7,846 bases of DNA from Rubritepida sp. (lineage in GTDB: Bacteria; Pseudomonadota; Alphaproteobacteria; Acetobacterales; Acetobacteraceae), in contig JAQGHZ010000134.1 in the NCBI GenBank assembly GCA_028291485.1, positions 1 through 7,846 of the forward strand, read 5' to 3'. Every line of letters starts with the position of its first letter. The stretch's first letter is position 1. Of the stretch, positions 1 to 5,240 are shown piece by piece. Below the pieces are notes generated by a model, which was not told the DNA's origin, did not search any database, and saw only the letters and a list, made by a program, of their open reading frames with translations. Both the position numbers and the translations under genes were made by a program.

Positions 1-876
1 GTATTTGAAGCATTTCCGCGCCGGCGCATCCCCGGTCAGGGAGACACCGGACGCGTCCTGCCTGTCGCGCCAGACCAGCCAGGCGTGGCGCAGGAAATTC
101 GCGCCGAGGAGGGATGCGACGGCGCCATAGGCGGCCGTGTTGAAGCCCATCAGCCACGGGGCGAGGGTCAGCGGCACCAGCAGGATGGTGTAGATCACCA
201 CCTGGCGGCGCGTCTCGCGGGCGCCGGAGATCACCGGCAGCATGGGCACGCCGGCGCGCTGGTAGTCCTGGTGCGCCCAGAGCGAGAGCGCCCAGAAATG
301 CGGCGGCGTCCACATGAAGATCATGGCGAAAAGGACGAGCGGCACGGCATCCACCTGGCCCGTCACCGCGACCCAGCCGATGAGCGGCGGGAAGGCGCCG
401 GCCGCGCCGCCGATGACGATGTTATGCGGCGTCCGGCGCTTCAGCCACATGGTGTAGATGAAGACGTAGAAGCCGATCGAGCCGGCGAGCACGGTGGCGG
501 CGAGCCAGTTCGTCGCCAGGCCCATCAGCATGACCGAGCCCATGGCGAGCACGACGCCGTAGGCCAGCGCGGCATCCGCGCTGATCCGCCCCATGGGAAT
601 GGGCCGCTTCTGCGTGCGCCGCATCACCGCGTCGATGTCGCGGTCGTACCACATGTTGATGGCGCCCGCGGCGCCGGCGGCGATGGCGATGCAAAGGATG
701 GCCGTCGCGGCCAGGATCGGGTGCAGATGCCCTGGCGCCACTGCCAGCCCGATGACCCCCGTGAAGACGACGAGGCTGAGCACGCGCGGCTTCAGCAGCG
801 TGAACCAGTCCCGCACCTCGGAGCCGCCGAGCTGCGCTTGCGCCCCCCCTCCACCGGTTGCCGTCATTTCGCTCAT
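1..876 (-). CDS. ctaB: Protoheme IX farnesyltransferase (heme O synthase), 3' end cut by window edge
   Basis: This integral membrane UbiA-family prenyltransferase adds a farnesyl group to heme b to make heme O, the precursor of the heme a used by the oxidase encoded just upstream. Reading from ATG at 876, 292 codons stay open to the window edge, ending ARKCFKY. Family proteins are about 300 residues, so only roughly the last 15-25 should be missing. Visible signatures are KPRV (residues 29-32), the first Asp-rich motif N74-D78-D82 in NMWYDRDID, YTMWLKRRTPHN (141-152), and WTPPHFWALSLW followed by DYQRAGVPMLPV (189-215). Several hydrophobic segments fit the expected nine or so helices. A second in-frame ATG lies nine bases downstream (867). 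The GGAA at about -8 supports 876. It is the third gene of the oxidase cluster, separated from ctaD by a hairpin. Family assignment is very secure. Confidence 0.95.
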   Translation of the reverse strand, partial: MSEMTATGGGGAQAQLGGSEVRDWFTLLKPRVLSLVVFTGVIGLAVAPGHLHPILAATAILCIAIAAGAAGAINMWYDRDIDAVMRRTQKRPIPMGRISADAALAYGVVLAMGSVMLMGLATNWLAATVLAGSIGFYVFIYTMWLKRRTPHNIVIGGAAGAFPPLIGWVAVTGQVDAVPLVLFAMIFMWTPPHFWALSLWAHQDYQRAGVPMLPVISGARETRRQVVIYTILLVPLTLAPWLMGFNTAAYGAVASLLGANFLRHAWLVWRDRQDASGVSLTGDAPARKCFKY

Positions 877-887
877 ATCGGTTTCCG

Positions 888-911
888 TCAGGCGCCCTGC
901 AATCAGGCGCC
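888..911. repeat. Direct repeat in the ctaB leader (TCAGGCGCC twice)
   Basis: Two identical 9-bp copies, at 888-896 and 903-911, are separated by six bases, giving a 15-bp period. Each contains the palindrome GGCGCC. They lie between the ctaD hairpin and the ctaB start, 12-35 bases upstream of ATG 876. A regulatory role is possible, but GC-rich chance repeats are common. Confidence 0.4.
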
Positions 912-950
912 GTGCAAATCTGGGCGCGATCGGGCGGCACCCTAAAACAG

Positions 951-981
951 AACGCCCCCGGCGGGAACCGCCGGGGGCGTT
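951..981 (-). terminator. Strong GC hairpin between ctaD and ctaB, likely terminator or attenuator
   Basis: A perfect 14-bp inverted repeat, AACGCCCCCGGCGG (951-964) and CCGCCGGGGGCGTT (968-981), flanks a three-base loop. It starts 33 bases after the ctaD stop. In the minus-strand transcript it is followed by CTGTTTTAGG, a short interrupted U tract. It therefore looks like a factor-independent terminator of moderate strength, or a partial attenuator, rather than a perfect one. On the plus strand no T tract follows, which supports the minus orientation. Confidence 0.8.
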
Positions 982-1014
982 AAGCTGCCCTGATCAAAGA
1001 TACAGGATCGAGAG

Positions 1015-2613
1015 TTACCGGATGCGCGGCAGCTCGTCGAAGGTGTGGAAGGGCGGCGGGCTGCTGACCTGCCACTCCAGGGTCGTCGCGCCCTCGCCCC
1101 AGTAGTTGGCGCCGGCGGGCACCTTGCGGCGGAAGGTGTCGAACATGACGTAGAAGAAGAACAGGAAGCCCGCGACCGAGAGATAGGCGCCCAGCGAGGC
1201 GACCAGGTTCCAGCCCCAAAAAGCGTCAGGATAGTCCGGGTAGCGCCGCGGCATGCCCTGGTTGCCCAGGAAGTGCATCGGGAAGAAGGTCAGGTTGACG
1301 CCGATGAAGGTCATCCAGAAGTGGATGCGGCCGAGCGTCTCCGAGTACTGGTAGCCGGTCATCTTGCCGATCCAGTAGTAGATGCCGGCATAGATGCCGA
1401 ACACCGCGCCCAGGCTCAGCACGTAGTGGAAGTGCGCCACCACGTAGTAGGTGTTGTGCAGGATCTGCGTCACGCCGGCATTGGCCAGAACCACGCCCGT
1501 CACGCCGCCGACCGTGAAGAGGAAGATGAAGCCGACGGCCCAGAGCATCGGCGTCTCCATGCGGATGGAGCCGCCCCACATGGTCGCGATCCAGGAGAAG
1601 ATCTTCACGCCCGTCGGCACGGCGATGACCATCGTCGCGGCCATGAAGTAGGCGCGCGTGTCGACGTCGATGCCCGACTGGTACATGTGGTGCGCCCAGA
1701 CCACGAAGCCGACCACGCCGATGGCGACCATCGCGTAGGCCATGCCGAGGTAGCCGAAGACCGGCTTCTTCGAGAAGGTCGAGATCACGTGGCTGACGAT
1801 GCCGAAGGCCGGCAGGATCATGATGTACACTTCGGGGTGGCCGAAGAACCAGAACAGGTGCTGGAACAGCACCGGGTCGCCGCCGCCTTCGGGCTTGAAG
1901 AAGGAGGTGCCGAAGTTGCGGTCCGTGATCAGCATGGTGATCGCGCCGCCGAGGACGGGCACCGCCAGCAGCAGCAGGAAGGCCGTCACCAGCATCGACC
2001 AGACGAAGAGCGGCATCTTGTGCAGCGTCATGCCCGGGGCGCGCATGTTGAAGATGGTCGTGATGAAGTTGGCCGCGCCCAGGATCGAGCTGGCGCCGGC
2101 GAGGTGCAGCGAGAAGAGCGCCATGTCCATCGACATGCCCGGTTGGTACTGGTCGTCCGAGAGCGGCGTGTAGATCGTCCAGCCCGCGCCCGCGCCCTGG
2201 CCCACGAACATCGAGCTGCCGAGCAGCAGGAGGGCGGGGACCAGCAGCCAGAAGCTGATGTTGTTGAGGCGGGGGAAGGCCATGTCCGGCGCGCCGATCA
2301 TGATCGGCACGAACCAGTTGCCGAAGCCGCCGATCAGCGCGGGCATGATCACGAAGAACACCATGATCAGGCCGTGGGCGGAGACGAAGGCGTTCCACAT
2401 CTGCCCGTCGGAGAAGATCTGCATCCCCGGCTGCTGCAGCTCGAGCCGCATCAGGAAGGAGAGCCCGATGCCGATGATCGCCGCGAAGAGCGCGAAGATG
2501 ATGTAGAGGGTGCCGATGTCCTTGTGGTTCGTGCTGAAGAACCAGCGGCTCACAAAGCCCGGCTTGGGGTGTTCGTGGTCGTCATGCCCATGCGCATCGG
2601 CAGAATATGCCAT
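1015..2613 (-). CDS. ctaD: Cytochrome c oxidase subunit I (aa3 type)
   Basis: This is the catalytic subunit of the respiratory terminal oxidase: it reduces oxygen at the heme a3-CuB centre and pumps protons across the inner membrane. The 532 residues match the usual length. Residues can be placed by analogy with the Paracoccus enzyme: H80 and H396 (heme a), H394 (heme a3), H259, H308 and H309 (CuB), and Y263 (cross-linked Tyr). The D channel has D110, N99 and N117 and ends at E261 in GHPEVY. The K channel has T334 and K337. Both proton channels are intact, which places it in the A1 oxidase group. The N-terminus is His/Asp-rich (HGHDDHEH) before the conserved STNHKDIGTLY, and the C-terminus ends in the typical PPPFHTFDELP. 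AGGAAAGG lies 11 bases before the ATG. The gene follows ctaC by 80 bases, so the two are probably co-transcribed. Confidence 0.98.
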   Translation of the reverse strand: MAYSADAHGHDDHEHPKPGFVSRWFFSTNHKDIGTLYIIFALFAAIIGIGLSFLMRLELQQPGMQIFSDGQMWNAFVSAHGLIMVFFVIMPALIGGFGNWFVPIMIGAPDMAFPRLNNISFWLLVPALLLLGSSMFVGQGAGAGWTIYTPLSDDQYQPGMSMDMALFSLHLAGASSILGAANFITTIFNMRAPGMTLHKMPLFVWSMLVTAFLLLLAVPVLGGAITMLITDRNFGTSFFKPEGGGDPVLFQHLFWFFGHPEVYIMILPAFGIVSHVISTFSKKPVFGYLGMAYAMVAIGVVGFVVWAHHMYQSGIDVDTRAYFMAATMVIAVPTGVKIFSWIATMWGGSIRMETPMLWAVGFIFLFTVGGVTGVVLANAGVTQILHNTYYVVAHFHYVLSLGAVFGIYAGIYYWIGKMTGYQYSETLGRIHFWMTFIGVNLTFFPMHFLGNQGMPRRYPDYPDAFWGWNLVASLGAYLSVAGFLFFFYVMFDTFRRKVPAGANYWGEGATTLEWQVSSPPPFHTFDELPRIR

Positions 2614-2641
2614 GTCCGGGATCGCCTTTCCTGTTCAGTAT

Positions 2642-2657
2642 CCCGTCCGCGGACGGG
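2642..2657. repeat. Perfect 16-bp palindrome between ctaC and ctaD
   Basis: CCCGTCCGCGGACGGG is fully self-complementary and sits 28 bases upstream of the ctaD start, before its ribosome binding site. In RNA it could form a 6-bp stem with a CGCG loop. No U tract follows, so it is not a standard terminator. It could be an mRNA processing or stability element, a protein-binding site, or chance in GC-rich DNA. Confidence 0.45.
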
Positions 2658-2693
2658 TGAAGCTGATCTGTGTCTGAACCTTGGGGCCGCGCG

Positions 2694-3593
2694 TCAGTGA
2701 CGCGCGGCGAGCTGGACTTCGGTCGCGGCCGAGGGGGCAGCGGCCACCGGCGCGGTGCCCGTCGAATCCGCGAAGCGCGTGCGGGCGCTGGCCGCCCAGG
2801 CGTCGAACTCGGCCTGCGGGACGGCGCGCACCACGATCGGCATGAAGGCGTGGTTGGTGCCGCAGATCTGGTTGCACTGGCCGTAGAAGGTGCCGGTGTG
2901 GTCGGCGCGCATCCAGGTCTCGATCGTGCGGCCCGGGATGGCGTAGCGCTGGATGCCGAGCGACGGCACGAAGAAGCTGTGGATCACGTCCTGGCCATGC
3001 GTCATGACGCGGACCGTGCGGTTCACCGGGATCACCAGCGGCTCGTCCACCTCGAGGTTGCGCAGCTGGCCGGGCTTCAGGTCGGCCGCGGCGACGATGC
3101 GGCTGTCGAAGTTGAAGTTGCCGTTGTCCGGGAAAGCGTAGTTCCAGTACCACTGCCGGCCGGTCACGTTGATCGTCAGATCGGCGTCGCGTGCGCGATC
3201 CTCGTAGTAGATCAGCCGGAAGGACGGGATCGCGATCACCAACAGGATCAGCACCGGGATGACCGTCCAGGCGATCTCCAGCACGGTGTTGTGGCTGTTC
3301 TGCGAAGGGACCGCGTTCTTCTTGTGGTCGTACTTCCAGATGCACCAGGCGAGCAGGCCGGCCACGAACACCGTGATGATGACGATGATCCACAGCAGCA
3401 GGTCGTTGAAGTCGTGGATGCGCTCCTTGATGGGGCCGGCCGCGGCCTGAAGCCCCATGCCCCAGTTGTGAGGCGCGCCCACCATGTCCTGGGCCTGAGC
3501 CGATCCAATGACCGCCTGGCCAATGACCGTCTGGCCAAGGCTCGCTGCCGCGAGCATCGCCAATCCGAGATTCCGTCCGATACGCCCGATCAC
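2694..3593 (-). CDS. ctaC: Cytochrome c oxidase subunit II (CuA subunit)
   Basis: Subunit II accepts electrons from cytochrome c at its periplasmic binuclear CuA centre and passes them to subunit I. I chose GTG at 3593 (299 residues) because AAGGCAGGG lies nine bases upstream and the result is a normal signal peptide. A TTG at 3614 would add seven residues but has no ribosome binding site. Order: signal peptide 1-34 (likely cleaved after SAQA), helix hairpin at about 66-86 and 107-127, aromatic RQWYWNYAF (146-154), then the cupredoxin domain. CuA ligands are H205, C240, C244, H248 and M251 in CNQICGTNHAFM. Q242 replaces the more usual Glu, whose backbone carbonyl is the ligand, so the site should still work. 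There is no fused cytochrome c domain. The signal peptide contains a 15-bp tandem duplication. It is the first gene of the oxidase cluster. Confidence 0.96.
   Translation of the reverse strand: MIGRIGRNLGLAMLAAASLGQTVIGQAVIGSAQAQDMVGAPHNWGMGLQAAAGPIKERIHDFNDLLLWIIVIITVFVAGLLAWCIWKYDHKKNAVPSQNSHNTVLEIAWTVIPVLILLVIAIPSFRLIYYEDRARDADLTINVTGRQWYWNYAFPDNGNFNFDSRIVAAADLKPGQLRNLEVDEPLVIPVNRTVRVMTHGQDVIHSFFVPSLGIQRYAIPGRTIETWMRADHTGTFYGQCNQICGTNHAFMPIVVRAVPQAEFDAWAASARTRFADSTGTAPVAAAPSAATEVQLAARH
3505..3534. repeat. 15-bp tandem duplication in the ctaC signal-peptide region
   Basis: CCAATGACCGCCTGG (3505-3519) is followed directly by CCAATGACCGTCTGG (3520-3534), one mismatch in 15, and then CCA begins another partial copy. 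On the coding strand it gives QTVIG then QAVIG within the hydrophobic part of the signal peptide. The repeat is in frame, so it only lengthens the leader by five residues. Confidence 0.8.
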
Positions 3594-3654
3594 GCCGTCG
3601 CACCCTGCCTTCAACTGGAGGCGACGCCCGGAACGAGGCCGCCCGGCAACCCCG

Positions 3655-3667
3655 ATTGGCCGCCAAT
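3655..3667. repeat. Short inverted repeat upstream of ctaC (ATTGGC-C-GCCAAT)
   Basis: Six-base perfect arms surround a single centre base, about 60 bases upstream of the ctaC start. It could be an operator half-site pair for an unknown regulator. It is short enough to be chance. The rest of the 3594-3825 gap shows only the weak promoter candidate described separately and no open frame that I would call a gene. Confidence 0.25.
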
Positions 3668-3758
3668 TTCAAGCGTATCGCGTCCTTTCGCTCCAAGGGA
3701 ACCCGGGAGGGATGCCCCAGGGAAGCCCATTGGGCAAACGGCGCCGCGCCGCGCGCGG

Positions 3759-3787
3759 ACCATAGAAGCAGGGAAAAGTCGCCACAA
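3759..3787 (-). promoter_or_regulatory. Possible ctaC promoter (TTGTGG - 17 bp - TATGGT)
   Basis: Read on the minus strand, TTGTGG (3782-3787) and TATGGT (3759-3764) are separated by exactly 17 bases, matching the sigma-70 consensus at three and four of six positions. Transcription would start near 3752, giving a leader of about 160 bases before GTG 3593. The match is weak. Read-through from the upstream ArsR gene is an alternative source of transcript. Confidence 0.3.
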
Positions 3788-3807
3788 GCCTCGCTACGGC
3801 GCGGCAG

Positions 3808-3841
3808 GATTGAATTTCCGCGAAATCAGCCGGCTTCAATC
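3808..3841 (-). repeat. Inverted repeat overlapping the end of the ArsR gene (GATTGAA/TTCAATC)
   Basis: Seven-base perfect arms (3808-3814 and 3835-3841) flank a 20-base spacer and straddle the arsR stop codon at 3826-3828. A second small dyad, ATTTC-CGC-GAAAT (3814-3826), is nested inside. The arms are AT-rich and no U tract follows, so this is at best a weak terminator. The TGAA/TTCA arms also resemble ArsR-family half sites, but their spacing of 20 is not the usual six. Confidence 0.3.
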
Positions 3842-4155
3842 AGCTCGCTCTCGCCGCCCTCGGCGACGTGGTCGACCATGTCGGTCAGCATGGACCGGAT
3901 GTGAGGATCGCCGACCATGTAGAAGACCTGCCGGCCCCTCCGGTCGGCCTGGAGCAGCCGCGCCGCGCGCAGCAGCCGCAGGTGGTGCGAGACCAGGCTG
4001 GGCGAGATGGAGAGCATTTCCGCCGTCGCGCCGACGGAGACGGGCTGGTCCAGGCAGGCGAGGATGATCTTCAGGCGCGTGGGGTCGCTCATCAGGCGGA
4101 ACATCTCCGCGAGCTCCACCACCTCGTCCTCGTCGATGCGCACACCTGTCGCCAT
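3826..4155 (-). CDS. ArsR/SmtB-family metal-sensing repressor with alpha-5 zinc site
   Basis: This small winged-helix regulator (109 residues) should bind DNA as a dimer and release it when it binds metal. ATG 4155 is chosen because GAAGG lies seven bases upstream; a TTG at 4185 would add ten residues but has poorer support. The helix-turn-helix is seen in TAEMLSISPSLVSHHLRLL (about 44-62), preceded by the typical MSDPTRLKIILACL (22-35). The wing follows in DRRGRQVFYMVGD. The C-terminal helix has D83-x-H85-x10-H96-x2-E99, exactly the alpha-5 pattern of SmtB/CzrA zinc sensors. The only Cys is C34, outside any known alpha-3 site, so arsenite sensing of the classic type is unlikely. Zn, Co or Ni is the expected ligand. 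An operator-like dyad overlaps its own promoter. No cognate metal transporter or detoxification gene is in the window, so the wider target is unknown. Confidence 0.9.
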   Translation of the reverse strand: MATGVRIDEDEVVELAEMFRLMSDPTRLKIILACLDQPVSVGATAEMLSISPSLVSHHLRLLRAARLLQADRRGRQVFYMVGDPHIRSMLTDMVDHVAEGGESELIEAG

Positions 4156-4192
4156 TTGGCCACCTTCGTCCGTGACGCGGCGCAATACAAGC

Positions 4193-4232
4193 CTTCACGT
4201 AACAAATGCTTGATTTCATTGGAGACGTGAAG
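4193..4232. repeat. 8-bp inverted repeat in the arsR leader (CTTCACGT/ACGTGAAG)
   Basis: Perfect arms at 4193-4200 and 4225-4232 are separated by 24 bases. If transcription starts near 4242, the whole repeat lies in the 5' leader and ends 37 bases before ATG 4155. It could fold as an RNA stem-loop or act as a secondary binding site. Confidence 0.45.
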
Positions 4233-4235
4233 ACA

Positions 4236-4249
4236 TGAACAGCTATTCA
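4236..4249. promoter_or_regulatory. SmtB/ArsR-type operator TGAA-N6-TTCA
   Basis: TGAACAGCTATTCA has the TGAA-N6-TTCA half-site arrangement known for SmtB-type zinc-sensor operators (the core of the 12-2-12 dyads). It touches the last base of the candidate -10 element and covers the expected transcription start, where bound repressor would block RNA polymerase. Position and motif agree with autoregulation by the ArsR protein encoded just downstream. No divergent gene is present on the plus strand. Confidence 0.6.
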
Positions 4250-4276
4250 GTATTGGCGCGGGCGGCGAGGCGTCAA
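4249..4276 (-). promoter_or_regulatory. Candidate arsR promoter (TTGACG - 16 bp - AATACT)
   Basis: On the minus strand TTGACG (4271-4276) matches the -35 consensus at five of six positions, and AATACT (4249-4254) matches the -10 at four of six, with a 16-bp spacer. The start would fall near 4242, giving a leader of about 87 bases. The overlap with the operator strengthens the call. Confidence 0.55.
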
Positions 4277-4440
4277 GCCTGAGCCCCAACATCCCTCGCC
4301 GGCGAATATTTCCACAGGCACCATGGCCGCGGCAAGGATCACGCGCTGCCGGGCGGGATGCACAGGATCCGGAGGACGCGGTTGGCCGTGATCAGCCGGA
4401 AGGATCCGGCCGATGTCGAAGATGCCGTCGATCAGGCATG
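4277..4440. other. Intergenic stretch with no recognisable gene
   Basis: This is the middle of the 329-base gap (4156-4484) between the methyltransferase and the ArsR gene. The two ends of the gap hold the arsR promoter region and the hairpin after the methyltransferase. Between them I see no start with a ribosome binding site, no family motif in any frame, and no tRNA-like fold. It may be degraded coding sequence, but nothing identifies it. Confidence 0.5.
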
Positions 4441-4469
4441 CGTCACGGACGGGTTCCCGTCGCGTGACG
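4441..4469 (-). terminator. Hairpin just after the methyltransferase gene
   Basis: CGTCACGGACGGG (4441-4453) pairs with CCCGTCGCGTGACG (4456-4469): thirteen base pairs with one bulged base and a very short nominal loop. It begins 15 bases after the stop codon at 4485-4487. No U tract follows on the minus strand, so it is more likely a 3'-end protecting structure or a Rho-assisted end than a canonical intrinsic terminator. Confidence 0.55.
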
Positions 4470-4484
4470 GAAAGCCAGCCTCGG

Positions 4485-5240
4485 TCAGCCCGGGTTCTTG
4501 ACCTCGACGAGGGTGAAGAGGGACAGCGGCGGGCAGGATTCCATCCGATCGATCTTCGCCTCGGAGCGGTCCAGCAGATCGCTCAGCATGAAGTCCGGAT
4601 GCCAGCCCAGGATGCGGGCCAGCGGGGCCGTGCTGCGCTCCAGCCACCAGCGGAAGCCGGAATCGGCGGCGAAATGGTTCACGAAGAGCAGATGACCGCC
4701 CGGCCGCACCACGCGTGACATCTCGGCGAAGAGCTTCTTCGCGTCGGGCACGACGGAGGCCGTGAACATGGCCACCGCGATGTCGAAGCTGTCATCCGCG
4801 AAGGCGGTGTTTTCCGCGTCCATCTCCAGCAGCCCGTGGACCGCCGAAAGACGCTCCTCCTTCACGCGCTCCTGTGCCTTGCGCAGCATGTCGCGCGAGA
4901 GGTCGATTCCCACCACGTCGATGTCGCGCCGGTAATGCGGCAGGGCCAGGCCGGTTCCGACGCCGACCTCGAGCACGCGGCGGCCTGCGGTCTGCGAGAT
5001 GCGGTTGACGGCGGCCACCGCGCGGCGCCGCCCGAAGGCGGAAACCCCACCGAAAACAACGTCATAGACGCCTGCCCAGCGACGGTACGCATCGCGCACG
5101 GACGCCGCGTCCAGCGATGCGCGAGGGTGGGCCCGTTCACCCTCCGAAAGGCCGATGATGGAAATGTGACTTGTCCCTTTGGTCCCGGGTGCGACCGGGT
5201 TACTCCTCGCCCCCAGGACGCGCAACCGCTTTGTGGTCAT
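4485..5240 (-). CDS. pmtA: PmtA-like phosphatidylethanolamine N-methyltransferase (class I SAM-dependent)
   Basis: PmtA enzymes transfer methyl groups from S-adenosylmethionine to phosphatidylethanolamine at the inner membrane face, making phosphatidylcholine. Recognisable elements are SVRDAYRRWAGVYDVVFG (47-64), SAM motif I LEVGVGTG (90-97), the acidic ribose-binding D113 in GIDLS, MDAE (140-143), and RPGGHLLFVNH (179-189). The C-terminal LARILGWHPDF and PPLSLFTLVEVKN also fit the Rhodobacter-type family. The 251 residues exceed the usual roughly 200, because about 45 residues precede the conserved start. No other ATG occurs before residue 118, so the extension may be real. The ATG overlaps the transporter stop codon (TGATG), implying translational coupling. 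Substrate is inferred from family resemblance. Another methylated small molecule or quinone is possible but less likely. Confidence 0.8.
   Translation of the reverse strand: MTTKRLRVLGARSNPVAPGTKGTSHISIIGLSEGERAHPRASLDAASVRDAYRRWAGVYDVVFGGVSAFGRRRAVAAVNRISQTAGRRVLEVGVGTGLALPHYRRDIDVVGIDLSRDMLRKAQERVKEERLSAVHGLLEMDAENTAFADDSFDIAVAMFTASVVPDAKKLFAEMSRVVRPGGHLLFVNHFAADSGFRWWLERSTAPLARILGWHPDFMLSDLLDRSEAKIDRMESCPPLSLFTLVEVKNPG

Noticed and set aside
85..945. Plus-strand open frame opposite ctaB
   Set aside because: CtaB motifs are clear on the minus strand and nothing recognisable is on the plus strand.
1045..2700. Long plus-strand open frame opposite ctaD
   Set aside because: It is antisense to a certain subunit I gene and its Asp/His/Arg/Glu-rich sequence is the typical product of reading GC-rich codons backwards. 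It has no family motif.
2670..4067. Plus-strand open frame of about 465 codons opposite ctaC and the ArsR gene
   Set aside because: It runs antisense across two real genes and their gap with the same low-complexity composition. It is a shadow frame.
4305..4318. AATATTTCCACAGG as a possible DnaA box
   Set aside because: It has two mismatches to the consensus, is isolated, and no origin-type cluster or AT-rich unwinding region is nearby.
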